DNA of 64,000 nucleotides from Lacimicrobium alkaliphilum (GCF_001466725.1 NZ_CP013650.1:2046001-2110000), one strand, 5' to 3'; shown: positions 1 through 10,028, numbered from the stretch's first letter. Notes: generated by a model not told the origin, from the sequence alone. Translations and numbers: made by a program.

Positions 1-201
1 CACAATAACGTTATGCTTTTCCAGTTCCGTTTTGCTGTCACGAAGGTTCTGCGCCTGAACCGTGCAGCCCGGTGTCATGGCTTTAGGGTAAAAATACACC
101 AGGACTTTTTTTCCCTTTAAATCAGCCAGGCTGACACTGTTATTATTCTGATCCGGCAGGGTAAATTGTGGTGCCGGTTGTCCCGCTTCAATCATGTTCA
201 T
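1..201 (-). CDS. bcp: Peroxiredoxin Bcp/PrxQ, 5' part only (3' end beyond window)
   Basis: The first 67 residues of a thioredoxin-fold peroxidase that reduces hydroperoxides in the cytoplasm. The N-terminus matches the Bcp family (LPDQ, LVYFYPKAMTPGCT). The peroxidatic cysteine is residue 46 in the TPGCT motif. The usual resolving cysteine five residues later is Gln51, so this looks like a one-Cys version. The start at 201 follows a GAGG ribosome binding site; a second ATG at 195 is possible. It lies 21 nt downstream of gcvR on the same strand, the same neighbour relation as in Escherichia coli, so co-transcription is likely. The gene runs off the left edge. Confidence 0.93.
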   Translation of the reverse strand, partial: MNMIEAGQPAPQFTLPDQNNNSVSLADLKGKKVLVYFYPKAMTPGCTVQAQNLRDSKTELEKHNVIV

Positions 202-222
202 AATCACCTCATTGCTTTGGTT

Positions 223-750
223 TTAATGCTTTGGCTTAATGGTGCCTTGTAAGTTAAGTTCCCCGAGCCTGCCAGCAAAGGCCTGACTTATGGCGTCAAT
301 ATCCGTCTCTTTGGGCATGCTGACGACCATCTTGCAGGTCATCATCTCGGCATCACCCTCCTTATCACGGTAGGTATTTTGCCGGAAGGCCGTCACTGTT
401 ATATCGAATTCGGCGAAAAAGGCCGTGATATGGTGAATGACACCCAGTGCATCACGGCCGGAAATCTCAACATCGGCCAGATGTACCAGATCCTGGCGAT
501 GGTGTTGTCTGGTACGTTTCATCATTGACAGCAGATCATGCTGTTGACACACCTGGGGGATCTGAAATTCAGCCTTGGCAATGGCGCCCTGAGATCCTTC
601 GAGGATCATGGTCAGAGAGAAGTCCTGACCATAAACTGCCTGGCGACTGTCCAGAATATTGCAGTGGCAGGCTCCCACAGTAGCGGCGAGGGTACTGAGA
701 ATGCCTATCTTGTCTGTCCCCAGTATGGTGACAATAAGTTGATGTTTCAT
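223..750 (-). CDS. gcvR: Glycine cleavage system transcriptional repressor GcvR
   Basis: A 175-residue protein made of two ACT domains (about residues 5-80 and 90-170), without a DNA-binding domain. In enterobacteria GcvR acts by binding the activator GcvA and holding the glycine-cleavage operon off when glycine is low. The opening residues (LIVTILGTDKIGILS) and the second-domain segment (ALGVIHHITAFFAEF) are typical ACT sequences. It is a little shorter than the E. coli protein (about 190 residues). It is divergent from dapA and just upstream of bcp, the arrangement found in E. coli. No glycine-cleavage genes lie in the window. Confidence 0.9.
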   Translation of the reverse strand: MKHQLIVTILGTDKIGILSTLAATVGACHCNILDSRQAVYGQDFSLTMILEGSQGAIAKAEFQIPQVCQQHDLLSMMKRTRQHHRQDLVHLADVEISGRDALGVIHHITAFFAEFDITVTAFRQNTYRDKEGDAEMMTCKMVVSMPKETDIDAISQAFAGRLGELNLQGTIKPKH

Positions 751-916
751 AAGCTGTCGAGTCAGTGTCCGAAGGTCGGCAAGTCTATCATAATGTTGAT
801 ATTTCTCTATGGATCCGTTAGAGGCCGGCGAATCTGTTGTAACTCATGATTAAATCCAGCTTGTTTTTAACCCCTGACCTCTTTACCATTGTGCGCTTAA
901 TTTTCCGGGGGCAATA

Positions 917-1798
917 ATGTTCAAAGGCAGTATCGTAGCGCTTGTAACGCCGATGACAGAAAACGGCGACGTTGATTATCCATCTCTGCAAAAACTGGTT
1001 GAATTTCATATCCAATCCGGTACTGACGGACTGGTTGCGGTAGGTACCACAGGCGAGTCCGCTACTTTGCCTATGCAAGAGCATATCGAGGTGGTCAGAA
1101 AAATCGTCGAATATGCGGGAAAACGTATCAGAGTCATTTCAGGCAGCGGTGCCAATTCCACTTCAGAAGCGATTGAACTCAGTCAGGCTTCTGCAGAAGT
1201 CGGTGCGGATGGCCTGTTAAGCGTGGTGCCTTACTATAACAAGCCTCAGCAACGGGGAATGGTAGCGCATTTTGAGAAAGTCGCCGATGCCTGCGAGCTG
1301 CCGTTGTTACTTTATAATGTACCCGGTCGCACTGTGGCTGATATGTTACCGCAGACCACTGCAGAACTTGCGGCTCATCCCCGGATTGTCGGTCTTAAAG
1401 ACGCTACAGGTGATTTAAACCGCTTGCAGGAATTAAAGCGGATACTACCAGAAGATTTTATTTTACTCAGTGGCGATGATCCCACTGGTTGTGAATTTAT
1501 GTTACAGGGCGGACATGGTGTGATTTCTGTCACGGCCAATGTCGTCCCCGCGCTGATGGCTAAATTATGTAAGGCTGCCACCAGTGGAGCCCGCAGTGAG
1601 GCGGAGCAAACAGACAAATCCCTGCAGGCATTGCATCAGGCCCTGTTTATTGAACCTAATCCTGTTATGCCCAAGTGGGCACTGTATCGAATGGGGATGA
1701 TCCCGACACCGGTTTTGAGATTACCCATGGTGGAACCGGAACTCGCCAGCCAAAAAACCATCGAAGCAGTGTTACATGATATCGGCGTAATTTCCTGA
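917..1798 (+). CDS. dapA: 4-hydroxy-tetrahydrodipicolinate synthase
   Basis: Cytoplasmic class I aldolase that condenses pyruvate with aspartate semialdehyde, the first committed step of lysine and diaminopimelate synthesis. The 293-residue chain has the usual family length. Schiff-base Lys161 lies in GLKDATGD. The catalytic triad residues are visible as Thr44 (GTTGES), Tyr107 and Tyr133 (LLYNVPGR), and Arg138 binds the substrate carboxylate. A GGGGG run about 8 nt before the ATG serves as ribosome binding site. bamC follows after 9 nt and purC soon after that, the same dapA-bamC-purC order as in E. coli, so an operon is likely. Confidence 0.97.
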   Translation: MFKGSIVALVTPMTENGDVDYPSLQKLVEFHIQSGTDGLVAVGTTGESATLPMQEHIEVVRKIVEYAGKRIRVISGSGANSTSEAIELSQASAEVGADGLLSVVPYYNKPQQRGMVAHFEKVADACELPLLLYNVPGRTVADMLPQTTAELAAHPRIVGLKDATGDLNRLQELKRILPEDFILLSGDDPTGCEFMLQGGHGVISVTANVVPALMAKLCKAATSGARSEAEQTDKSLQALHQALFIEPNPVMPKWALYRMGMIPTPVLRLPMVEPELASQKTIEAVLHDIGVIS

Positions 1799-1807
1799 GG
1801 AGCTTTC

Positions 1808-2914
1808 ATGATTCGTAATTCAGTGCTTGCACTATCATCAATACTGGTGCTGGCTGCCTGCTCAACACCACAAGAGCGGCGTATCGCCAACGATGATTTT
1901 GAGTATTTAAAGCAAGATAATCGTCAGACCCTGAAGGTTCCAGAAGGGCTGCGAGCTCCCCAGCAGAGCCGGGAGTACCAGATTCCTGAACTGGGGCCGG
2001 ACGCGCCGAGGAATTTGTTAGGCGAAAAGTTACAAGTACTCTCTCCCCCACTGGTACTGCCCCTGGTCACAGGATCTCATGTTGAAGAAGGACAACGCAG
2101 CGCCACCGTATTTTTTGATCAGGTCGATGACAGTCAGCCACTGGACACCTCGGTGTGGGGCAGTCTGATAAGCTATCTGGAGGAGCAGGGCATAGGTGTT
2201 GATTCCTTTGATAAAGACGCCGGCACCCTGGTTACCGACTGGATGCTGATGGAAACAGAACTGGATACCGGATGGTTTGACTGGACTACCACAGAGCGCA
2301 GTGTTGGCCGGCGCTTTGAATTCAAACTGGATGTGAAGCCTCACGGTCGTACTGCGGCACTGAAAGTAAGACTTAAAGACTATCTGGAAACAGTAGGGAA
2401 GCAGACACGTTCGGCAGAAGAGCTGAACGCCGATGATATCCGTCGCAATGAAGTGGATATCCTTAACCGGGTTATTGGACATTATCAACAGCAATTACAG
2501 ATCGCCAACATCCGCAAGGTCAGAGAAATTCGCCAGGGCATGAATATGCAAATGGGTAGTAATGCCAAAGGCGAGCCGGCATTTATTGTTGAGGGAGATT
2601 ACGATATAGCCTGGACCCGTATTCAACTGGTATTGCGCAAACTGGGCTTCAACGTCAAGGATCTGGATAAGTCTAATGGTCTGCTTTTTGTGTCCTATGA
2701 AGGTAGTGAAAGCAGCTGGTGGGACAGTTTGTGGGGGAATGATGATGATCTGCCCCTGGAAAAGCAGGAATACCGTTTGCACCTGAGCAGGTTAGAGGAC
2801 AAGACGGTGATTACCTTTATGGATAATGAAAGTAATAATCTGTCTGAAAACTTACTCTCGGGTATTTTCCAGCCTTTCTCTGACACCATGGCTGCCAACA
2901 ATCTGGATATTTAA
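1808..2914 (+). CDS. bamC: Outer membrane assembly lipoprotein BamC
   Basis: A 368-residue lipoprotein of the BAM complex, which inserts beta-barrel proteins into the outer membrane. The signal peptide ends in the lipobox LAAC, giving lipidated Cys18. An unstructured N-terminal stretch follows, and then two helix-grip domains (about residues 100-220 and 245-350), as expected for BamC (NlpB). The AGGAG before the ATG overlaps the end of dapA, and purC starts 20 nt downstream. The assignment rests on length, lipobox, domain layout and the conserved position between dapA and purC; the sequence itself is divergent. Confidence 0.92.
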   Translation: MIRNSVLALSSILVLAACSTPQERRIANDDFEYLKQDNRQTLKVPEGLRAPQQSREYQIPELGPDAPRNLLGEKLQVLSPPLVLPLVTGSHVEEGQRSATVFFDQVDDSQPLDTSVWGSLISYLEEQGIGVDSFDKDAGTLVTDWMLMETELDTGWFDWTTTERSVGRRFEFKLDVKPHGRTAALKVRLKDYLETVGKQTRSAEELNADDIRRNEVDILNRVIGHYQQQLQIANIRKVREIRQGMNMQMGSNAKGEPAFIVEGDYDIAWTRIQLVLRKLGFNVKDLDKSNGLLFVSYEGSESSWWDSLWGNDDDLPLEKQEYRLHLSRLEDKTVITFMDNESNNLSENLLSGIFQPFSDTMAANNLDI

Positions 2915-2934
2915 CTTTTTAAGAGAACCATTGA

Positions 2935-3648
2935 ATGGAAAAGAGAACTGAGCTTTACCGGGGTAAAGCGAAAACCGTTTTTACAACCGACGATCCTGCT
3001 CGTCTTGTCCTGCATTTCAGGAATGACACCTCAGCCTTTGATGGTGAGAAAATCGAACAGCTTGAACGTAAAGGAATGATTAATAACAAGTTTAATCATT
3101 TCATTATGTCTAAACTGGAGCAGGCAGGTGTCCCTACTCAGGTTGAGGCACTGTTGTCTGATACCGACTCGTTAGTAAAAAAACTGGATATGATCCCGGT
3201 TGAGTGTGTGGTCAGAAATATTGCTGCCGGTTCGATTTGCCGTCGTCTGGGGATTGAAGAAGGCACCGTGCTGAACCCGCCCACCTTTGAATTTTTCCTG
3301 AAAAACGATGCGTTGCATGATCCGATGATCAATGAATCGCACATCAAGACTTTTGGCTGGGCAGAAGATGCTCACATCGAGCAGATGAAAGCCCTGACAT
3401 TTAAAGTTAACGATGTCCTCAAAACACTGTTTGATGATGCCGGTATGCTGTTAGTTGACTACAAGCTGGAGTTTGGCCTGTTTGGCGGCCAAATAACCTT
3501 GGGTGATGAAATTACCCCGGATGGATGCCGTTTATGGGACAAAGAAACCCGTAAAAAGATGGATAAAGACAGGTTCCGTCAGGGCCTCGGCAATGTGGTC
3601 GAAGCGTACGAAGAAGTGTCTGCCCGCCTTGGTATTAAACTGGACTAA
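2935..3648 (+). CDS. purC: Phosphoribosylaminoimidazole-succinocarboxamide synthase
   Basis: SAICAR synthase, the ATP-dependent ligase that joins aspartate to CAIR in purine synthesis. At 237 residues it has the same length as the E. coli enzyme. Recognisable features are the N-terminal [10 protein letters not shown] strand, the DTSAFDG segment, VVRNIAAGS, and the C-terminal [11 protein letters not shown] metal and nucleotide region. An AAGAGAACC stretch precedes the ATG. It is the last gene of the dapA-bamC-purC run and is followed by a strong terminator. No PurR site was identified. Confidence 0.97.
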   Translation: MEKRTELYRGKAKTVFTTDDPARLVLHFRNDTSAFDGEKIEQLERKGMINNKFNHFIMSKLEQAGVPTQVEALLSDTDSLVKKLDMIPVECVVRNIAAGSICRRLGIEEGTVLNPPTFEFFLKNDALHDPMINESHIKTFGWAEDAHIEQMKALTFKVNDVLKTLFDDAGMLLVDYKLEFGLFGGQITLGDEITPDGCRLWDKETRKKMDKDRFRQGLGNVVEAYEEVSARLGIKLD

Positions 3649-3676
3649 GGCACTTAATTTTACCAATATAATAAAA

Positions 3677-3705
3677 AGCAGGGGCCTGGCCCCTGCTTTT
3701 TTTTT
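3677..3705. terminator. Bidirectional rho-independent terminator after purC
   Basis: A self-complementary 21-nt segment (arms AGCAGGGGCC and GGCCCCTGCT around a single T, 3677-3697) is followed by nine T residues. On the left side it is preceded by an A run. It can therefore end purC on the plus strand and the S8 peptidase gene on the minus strand, whose stop codon is at 3707. Confidence 0.9.
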
Positions 3706-3706
3706 G

Positions 3707-6700
3707 CTAATGTTCTCTGCTCGCTGCTATCACTATCCTGCTGAGTGCCAATAGCAATACTGCCCATAAGCTCAAGGACAGACTTCCCCCTCCGGATCCG
3801 CTGTTATTCTGTGCTGCTCTGGGATTAACCGTTACCAACACGTTTGCCTGGCTGCTTAGCCCTGTTTGATCTGTGACCGTTACCTGAAACCCCAGAGTCG
3901 TGGGGCTACTGACAACAGGTAAGCGAACAGAGGGCTGCAGTACAGTCTGATCGAAGGTCACTGAGCTTCCTGAGGTTTGTTGCCAGCTAACAGTTAATGG
4001 ATCGTCGTTAGGATCGCTGGCTGTCGCCATCAATGTGACAGAATCTCCCGAGGTCGCTGATATTGATGCCTCGTTTTGATTATTGATCAGAACCTGCGGC
4101 GGCCCCTCTACCTGAACCCGGGGCGTTGGTGCATGCTGCTCCTCTTTCGTGCCAGGGTGCTGGGGTAACTGTGAGCTGAGGCTGACATCAACAGGGCCAC
4201 CGGGATGATCGTCGTCAATCTGCAGGGTAAAGGAAAGGATGCTGGCACCCCCTGTACCCGCCGCTTTTAGCACTTGCCAGCGTATGCCGTTCTCAGTCAG
4301 ACTGAAGTCACCACTGACACTTTCAGACAACAACTGGGTGTTATCCGGTACATGGGCATCGATCCGGTAGCTTCTGTTTTCGCTGTCGGGATTGGCCGCT
4401 ACCCTGACCTGATAGCTGACCTGATCACCGGGCTGCACACGCTGAGCTGACAAGAGTGAAAGCGTCACATCATCTTCCTGCCTGGTCAGATCCACAAGAA
4501 ACAAGCCAAGATTGCCGGGAACATCAGTATCGGTACCCAGATCCAGTGCGCCATAGACTTTGTCACCGGTCTGCATGTCCAGATCCCAGCCGACTCTGAG
4601 TGTGAAGGGCTGTTGTGCGCTGACCGATTGGGGGCCGCTTAATGTCAGGTTGTCACTCTGACTGCCATCGACAATAGCGTGACTCAGCGTGAAACCGTCT
4701 TTGGCACTGCCGCTGCCCTGCCAGTTTTGTACTAACACCCAATAATTCCCCGCATCAGGAAGGGCCAGTTCGATCTTTTCCAGGGCCGTCGAGCCAGCGC
4801 TGAGAGTCACAAGTTCACTTTCCTGGGCAATGCCATCATTGTTCGCATCCCGGCCCAGCCACAGATCCAGATCCGGTGCCTGACTCTGTGTAATCTCGAC
4901 AATAAAGCGTTTGGATTGAGGCGGAAGATTAAAAGTAAAAGTCGCAACACCATCATTCAGATCATCAAATACGTCGGCGTTGTCGCTGTCTTCAGCCACT
5001 TGATCTTGTTGTGATTGCGCCACTGTCAGCCCATATGAGCGCACGGTCAGATCTTCAATATCTACTGTCCGCACATCGTCTATCAGCAGACTATCGGCGT
5101 CGCGTCTGGCCTCAATGACCAGATGTTCAGGCAAGGTGGTCAGTTTGGGTTGTACTGCAACAGGCATGGATAGTTTCTGACCCGTTGAGGATTCAAGCTG
5201 CACAGATGCAAACACCCATTCTCCCTCTGTTGCCGAAGAAGCGTCGGCAGCAATGCTCAGTGTTTGCACCTCGCTGGCATCAATACTGAATTGCTCAGGC
5301 AGTACCGTAATTTCAGCAGCGCTATTTGTGTTGACGACCGTTGCCACCCAGCTATCACTTTGTGTGCCTTTCAGCCGGCGGATCCAGCTGCAGGAGCTGA
5401 AACAGTCTGCATCAGCCACAGAGGCCAGGTTAAGTGCAGCCGGTTCACCGCCGTTGTCCGGATTTGCGGCCTGATATTCAGCGATACTGATATCCATAAC
5501 CAGACCACTTTGCGCGGCGGCGCTGACATTGAGCATACCAGAGCCCATATCGAAAGGATCGGAAAGCGTGACACCATCTTCTTTAAAGGTGACCGGATTG
5601 GCGGTAAGCATCAGTGCAGATTGTATTTCTGCGGCACTCCAGTCTGGATGGAGTCCGCGCAGCAGTGCTGCCGCGCCCGCCACGCTTGGCGCCGCCATGG
5701 AGGTGCCGCTTAAAAAGGCAAAATCCGCAGGATCGGGAATATCCTTAAACCCTTCAGGCTGCTCGTCGGCATAAGCCGACCAGATCTCAACTCCCGGTGC
5801 GACCATGCTTGGCGTGATCACATCACTGAGCAGATTATTCGGGCCCCGGGAGGTGAAATCCGCAGCAATATTGGCCAATTCCGGCTCAGAGCCAATTTCA
5901 CTGGCACTGATGCGGGCCTGATGACCTGTGCCACTGGCCAGCCAGCTTCGCAGTGCATTGCCATCCGCTGCGGTTATCTGAATAGCAGGTAGCACATGAT
6001 TGTCTGCCACCAGATTTTCGGCGCCGCCGTCAATATTGGCCAACACCATGCCTCCTGCACCCCCGGCTTTGACGTGCTTGCCCTTGTCGACTCTTGCAAT
6101 TTCTCCGCGCTCACACAGCACAATCTCGCCATTAAAGGTACCGGCAGGAAAAGGCTGAAGACACTGGGCCGGATCGCCATCCGCACCATTGGGGTTGGTG
6201 AAATCTCCGGCATAGACGATGGCGGCACTGATACCGGCTGTTTTCCCTTCACCTTCGATGGTCGACGGCGCTGCCGTATCGCCACCGGAGAAACTATTCA
6301 GGGTCTTGCTGCTGAAAACCCTGTCATGGGTATATGCGCCAACGGTCAGCACCCAGGGGGCAGAGGCATCAGAGGAGGCGGTTTCCGGTTGTGGACCACT
6401 ATTACCGGCTGAATGAGTGACAATCACCCCGGCTTCTCTGGCATTCAGAAAGGCCAGGCCTTTACTGCCTTGCCAGGGTGAGGTCAATTCGGCACCGATG
6501 GAATGATTGAGCACATCGACGCCGTCTATGATCGCCTGTTCCACCGCAGCGACGACCAAATCTGTCCAGCATCCGGAGAAACCAATACTGTCATCTTCGC
6601 CGGGTTCACAGACCTGGTAGCTGATGATATTGGCTCGCGGCGCGATGCCTGCTATCCGATCGAAGGTGAAATCCGGCATCGCATCACCGCTGGCATCTAA

Positions 6701-7561
6701 CAGAGGCTGATTTAAGAGCACATTACCTGCTGCAACGCCGGCCACATGAGAGCCGTGACCGTTATAATCCTCGCCCACTTCAGGCGTGCCCGGAGCAAAA
6801 TCATCGTATTGAGAGGTGATCCGATCATAGCTGTAGACTCCGATCAGTTTGTTATTACACAGGGCCGGCTCAGAGACACAATCACCGAGGTAAGTGCCAA
6901 GGGGATTCTGATGCTGATAACCATCACCGGCGGTTTCACTGAATGACGGATGATCAGTGTTGATACCCGTATCCAGTACGCCCACAATTATCCCTTCACC
7001 CTGAAACGCTTCCTGCCCCTGTTGTCCCGACCAGACCAGGTCTGCCCCTGTCCAGCCCGGACCTGAATCACTGTTAAGCGGAACCAACCTGGAACGTTCC
7101 ACAAAGGCTACCTCTGGCAATCGGGCTATCTCTGCCGCCTGTTTCTGGGTTAACTCTAATACCAGCGCATTGAGTGCATACTGAAAGTTTGCCAGCGGAG
7201 CTTTGGCTCTGATGCTACCGGGGATGCGGGCGAGGAAATCCTGTTGTTGTTGTCGTAACGTGGCGGCATAACGCTGTACCTGAGATGAGCTGGCATCCAG
7301 GCGCCGGAATCCGCCAAGGTTGTCCGTTGATAGGGTGCTCTGAGGGCCAGTTTTATTAAACTGGCGACTAAGTGCGGCAACGGACGGACTTTGTAATCTG
7401 ACAATATAAGTATATACCCCGGCAGCAAGTCCCGGCTCCTTGGCAAATTTATTCTGCTGCTTTGACAGCTGTGGTTTGGTCATTCCCTGACTGAGTGCTG
7501 CTGACTGCAATAACAGACATGCACTGACAGCAGCAGACAACATTTTCATGGGCATATTCAT
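3707..7561 (-). CDS. Secreted S8 subtilisin-like serine peptidase with PA and C-terminal accessory domains
   Basis: A 1284-residue exported protease. It has a signal peptide (about residues 1-25) and an I9-type propeptide (about 50-158, starting YIVRLQSPS). The subtilase domain carries Asp197 (VLDTGI), His269 (NGHGSH), oxyanion Asn387 (SAGNSGP) and Ser621 (LSGTSMAAP). A protease-associated insert lies at about 440-550, between Asn387 and Ser621. The C-terminal half contains a pre-peptidase-type beta domain (about 900-970) and a PKD/cadherin-like domain with DPNDDPLTVSW. The tail is a Gly/Ser stretch, a hydrophobic helix and a few basic residues, resembling a GlyGly-CTERM sorting signal. It is probably delivered to the surface or medium by type II secretion to digest protein. 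It is monocistronic and divergent from the bkd operon. Confidence 0.93.
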   Translation of the reverse strand: MNMPMKMLSAAVSACLLLQSAALSQGMTKPQLSKQQNKFAKEPGLAAGVYTYIVRLQSPSVAALSRQFNKTGPQSTLSTDNLGGFRRLDASSSQVQRYAATLRQQQQDFLARIPGSIRAKAPLANFQYALNALVLELTQKQAAEIARLPEVAFVERSRLVPLNSDSGPGWTGADLVWSGQQGQEAFQGEGIIVGVLDTGINTDHPSFSETAGDGYQHQNPLGTYLGDCVSEPALCNNKLIGVYSYDRITSQYDDFAPGTPEVGEDYNGHGSHVAGVAAGNVLLNQPLLDASGDAMPDFTFDRIAGIAPRANIISYQVCEPGEDDSIGFSGCWTDLVVAAVEQAIIDGVDVLNHSIGAELTSPWQGSKGLAFLNAREAGVIVTHSAGNSGPQPETASSDASAPWVLTVGAYTHDRVFSSKTLNSFSGGDTAAPSTIEGEGKTAGISAAIVYAGDFTNPNGADGDPAQCLQPFPAGTFNGEIVLCERGEIARVDKGKHVKAGGAGGMVLANIDGGAENLVADNHVLPAIQITAADGNALRSWLASGTGHQARISASEIGSEPELANIAADFTSRGPNNLLSDVITPSMVAPGVEIWSAYADEQPEGFKDIPDPADFAFLSGTSMAAPSVAGAAALLRGLHPDWSAAEIQSALMLTANPVTFKEDGVTLSDPFDMGSGMLNVSAAAQSGLVMDISIAEYQAANPDNGGEPAALNLASVADADCFSSCSWIRRLKGTQSDSWVATVVNTNSAAEITVLPEQFSIDASEVQTLSIAADASSATEGEWVFASVQLESSTGQKLSMPVAVQPKLTTLPEHLVIEARRDADSLLIDDVRTVDIEDLTVRSYGLTVAQSQQDQVAEDSDNADVFDDLNDGVATFTFNLPPQSKRFIVEITQSQAPDLDLWLGRDANNDGIAQESELVTLSAGSTALEKIELALPDAGNYWVLVQNWQGSGSAKDGFTLSHAIVDGSQSDNLTLSGPQSVSAQQPFTLRVGWDLDMQTGDKVYGALDLGTDTDVPGNLGLFLVDLTRQEDDVTLSLLSAQRVQPGDQVSYQVRVAANPDSENRSYRIDAHVPDNTQLLSESVSGDFSLTENGIRWQVLKAAGTGGASILSFTLQIDDDHPGGPVDVSLSSQLPQHPGTKEEQHAPTPRVQVEGPPQVLINNQNEASISATSGDSVTLMATASDPNDDPLTVSWQQTSGSSVTFDQTVLQPSVRLPVVSSPTTLGFQVTVTDQTGLSSQANVLVTVNPRAAQNNSGSGGGSLSLSLWAVLLLALSRIVIAASREH

Positions 7562-7672
7562 ATCTGTTACTCCGGTTTAATTGCGCCAGATGGCCTTGCT
7601 TGTATGGGGGTATAATAAACAAAATGGACCTGTGAATGTTTGTACCTTGTTCAGCAAATGTGGATCACTTGT

Positions 7673-7700
7673 TAAAATTAGGCTGTTCATCCTAATTTTA
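7673..7700. promoter_or_regulatory. Inverted repeat in the S8 peptidase / bkd intergenic region
   Basis: Perfect 10-bp arms TAAAATTAGG (7673-7682) and CCTAATTTTA (7691-7700) are separated by 8 nt. They lie in the 291-bp gap between the divergent peptidase and E1-alpha genes, about 150 nt upstream of the latter. The A+T-rich arms and lack of a following T run fit an operator better than a terminator. No binding protein is implied by sequence alone. Nothing else in this gap could be assigned with confidence. Confidence 0.5.
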
Positions 7701-7852
7701 TTGTCTGACTTGGTCATCACATACTAATTAAATCCTGTCCGGCCAGCTAAAAAGCAACACCTTGTGGAGTATCCTCTACTAGTATAGTCAGCAATATCAA
7801 CAGCAGAACCGGACGCTTAGGGTTACCGGTTTACGAACAGTAAAGGCAAAAT

Positions 7853-9037
7853 ATGAAAGACAGAAATCATCTTTCTAACGTCGGTCTTGTTCACGAGGTC
7901 AGTATCATTGAAAACGGCCTTATCGACATTCCCATGTTGCAGATTTTACAGCCAGATGGCACCCCCCATAAGAAGGCCAAAGTGCCGGAGTTGGATCAGC
8001 AACTGGCACTGAAAATCTATCGTACTATGCGTTTTATCCGTGTGCTCGACGAGCGTATGGTGGCAGCGCAGCGCCAGGGCCGGATCAGCTTTTATCTGGC
8101 CAGCACCGGCGAAGAGGCCGCCAGTGTCGCCAGTGCAGCGGCCCTTAAGCCGCAGGATATGATTATGTCTCAGTATCGTGAACAAGGCGCTCTGGCATTT
8201 CGCGGTTATAGTACCGAAGCCTTTATGAATCAGATGTTCAGCAATGAAAAAGAAGCCAATAAAGGGCGGCAGATGCCGATTCACTACGGTGACAAGGCGC
8301 TTAACTTTATGACCATCTCTTCGCCGCTGGGCACTCAGATCCCACAGGCATCGGGTTATGCCTATGGTCAGAAGATGGCCGGGGAAGAAGCCATCACCAT
8401 CTGTTACTTTGGTGAAGGGGCAGCTTCGGAAGGGGACTTTCATGCAGGTCTGAATATGGCTGCGGTGCTGAACTGCCCGGTCATCTTCTTCTGTCGTAAC
8501 AACGGTTACGCCATTTCTACGCCGGCGGAAGAGCAGTTTGCCGGTGATGGTATCGCCTCACGTGGCTTAGGTTATGGGGTGAAAACTATCCGCGTAGATG
8601 GCAATGATACCTTTGCCGTGTATGCGGCCACCCAGCAGGCTCGGGCCATAGCGCTTAAAGACAACTGTCCGGTACTGATCGAAGCCATGACCTATCGTCT
8701 GGCGGCCCATTCCACGTCTGATGATCCCACTGGCTATCGCTCCAAAGACGAAGAGGCCCGGTGGCAGCAAAAAGATCCTATTGCCCGACTCGGCGCCTGG
8801 CTGAAAAATAAAGGCTGGCTGGACGAAGAGCAGGAAAACAAGGATCTCGAAAAAATACGTCAGGAAGTGTTACAGGAGCTCAAAAGGGTAGAGAAAGTGC
8901 CGATCTGTAAAATTGATGAAATTATCGAAGATGTGTACGACACGCCGCCCTGGCATTTAAAAGAGCAACTGAGCGAGCTTAAGAAACATATGGCCAAATA
9001 CCCCGAGGCCTATCCGAAAACATCAGGGAGGCTGTAA
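7853..9037 (+). CDS. bkdA1: Branched-chain 2-oxoacid dehydrogenase E1 component, alpha subunit
   Basis: Thiamine-diphosphate-dependent alpha subunit of the complex that oxidatively decarboxylates the 2-oxoacids derived from valine, leucine and isoleucine. The 394 residues include the ThDP/Mg motif beginning GEGAASEGD (187) and ending in NN (216-217), and the loop [12 protein letters not shown] typical of E1-alpha. The N-terminal extension of about 50 residues resembles BkdA1 of related marine bacteria. The ribosome binding site is weak (AAGG, then CAAAAT). The E1-beta gene starts 2 nt after the stop. The products support degradation of branched-chain amino acids or supply primers for branched fatty acids. 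Confidence 0.94.
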   Translation: MKDRNHLSNVGLVHEVSIIENGLIDIPMLQILQPDGTPHKKAKVPELDQQLALKIYRTMRFIRVLDERMVAAQRQGRISFYLASTGEEAASVASAAALKPQDMIMSQYREQGALAFRGYSTEAFMNQMFSNEKEANKGRQMPIHYGDKALNFMTISSPLGTQIPQASGYAYGQKMAGEEAITICYFGEGAASEGDFHAGLNMAAVLNCPVIFFCRNNGYAISTPAEEQFAGDGIASRGLGYGVKTIRVDGNDTFAVYAATQQARAIALKDNCPVLIEAMTYRLAAHSTSDDPTGYRSKDEEARWQQKDPIARLGAWLKNKGWLDEEQENKDLEKIRQEVLQELKRVEKVPICKIDEIIEDVYDTPPWHLKEQLSELKKHMAKYPEAYPKTSGRL

Positions 9038-9039
9038 CC

Positions 9040-10017
9040 ATGGCGAAAATGAATTTATTGCAAGCAATCAATAACGCCCTGATCACCGCCATGGAAGAAA
9101 ATGAAAAGGTCATGGTATTTGGCGAAGACGTGGGCCATTTTGGTGGTGTGTTCAGAGCCACCAGTAACCTGCAACAAAAATTTGGCCGTGATCGTTGTTT
9201 CAATACACCTTTGACAGAGCAGGGCATCATTGGCTTTGCCAACGGTCTGGCGTCACAGGGTTCAGTGCCCGTGGCAGAGATCCAGTTCGGCGATTATATT
9301 TTCCCGGCTTTTGACCAGATCGTTAATGAAACGGCCAAGTGGCGCTATCGCTCCGGTGGTCAGTTCAGTTGCGGCACGCTGACCATCCGTACCCCTTATG
9401 GCGGTGGTATTGCCGGAGGGCACTACCATTCACAGTCTCCTGAGGCCTATTTTGCCCATACGCCAGGTTTGAAGATCGTGATTCCCCGCAATCCTTATCA
9501 GGCAAAAGGCTTGTTGCTGGCCTCGATTCGTGACGATAATCCGGTACTGTTTATGGAGCCAAAACGGCTGTATCGTGCATCAACAGGTGAGGTGCCGGAA
9601 GAGGATTACACCCTGCCGCTGGGTAAGGCCGAGATCACCAAATCCGGCACCGATATTACCCTGCTCGCCTGGGGCGCACAGATGGAAGTGATCGATAAAG
9701 CGACCGAGCTGGCGCAAAAAGAAGGCATTGACGCCGAAGTGATCGACCTGCGTAGTATTTTGCCCTGGGATGCCGAAACCGTCTGTGAGTCGGTGGTCAA
9801 GACCGGGCGCTTACTGATTTCCCATGAAGCGCCTCTGACCGGTGGTTTTGCCAGTGAGATCGCGGCCACGGTGCAGGATAAGTGCTTTTTAAATCTGGAA
9901 TCGCCTATTGCCCGGGTCTGTGGCCTGGATACACCCTATCCGCTGGCCCATGAGAAAGAATATATGCCGGATCACCTCAAGGTATTTGAGGCCATCAAAC
10001 GCACAGTTCATTACTAG
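9040..10017 (+). CDS. bkdA2: Branched-chain 2-oxoacid dehydrogenase E1 component, beta subunit
   Basis: Beta subunit of the E1 heterotetramer, 325 residues, the normal length for the family. It has the transketolase-like pyrimidine-binding fold ([13 protein letters not shown] near residue 30, [29 protein letters not shown]) and a C-terminal transketolase domain ([24 protein letters not shown]). It is tightly coupled to the alpha-subunit gene (2-nt gap) and followed after 11 nt by the E2 gene, so the three are one transcript. The ribosome binding site GGAGG lies inside the end of the E1-alpha gene. Confidence 0.96.
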   Translation: MAKMNLLQAINNALITAMEENEKVMVFGEDVGHFGGVFRATSNLQQKFGRDRCFNTPLTEQGIIGFANGLASQGSVPVAEIQFGDYIFPAFDQIVNETAKWRYRSGGQFSCGTLTIRTPYGGGIAGGHYHSQSPEAYFAHTPGLKIVIPRNPYQAKGLLLASIRDDNPVLFMEPKRLYRASTGEVPEEDYTLPLGKAEITKSGTDITLLAWGAQMEVIDKATELAQKEGIDAEVIDLRSILPWDAETVCESVVKTGRLLISHEAPLTGGFASEIAATVQDKCFLNLESPIARVCGLDTPYPLAHEKEYMPDHLKVFEAIKRTVHY

Positions 10018-10028
10018 GAGCCGAGTTT

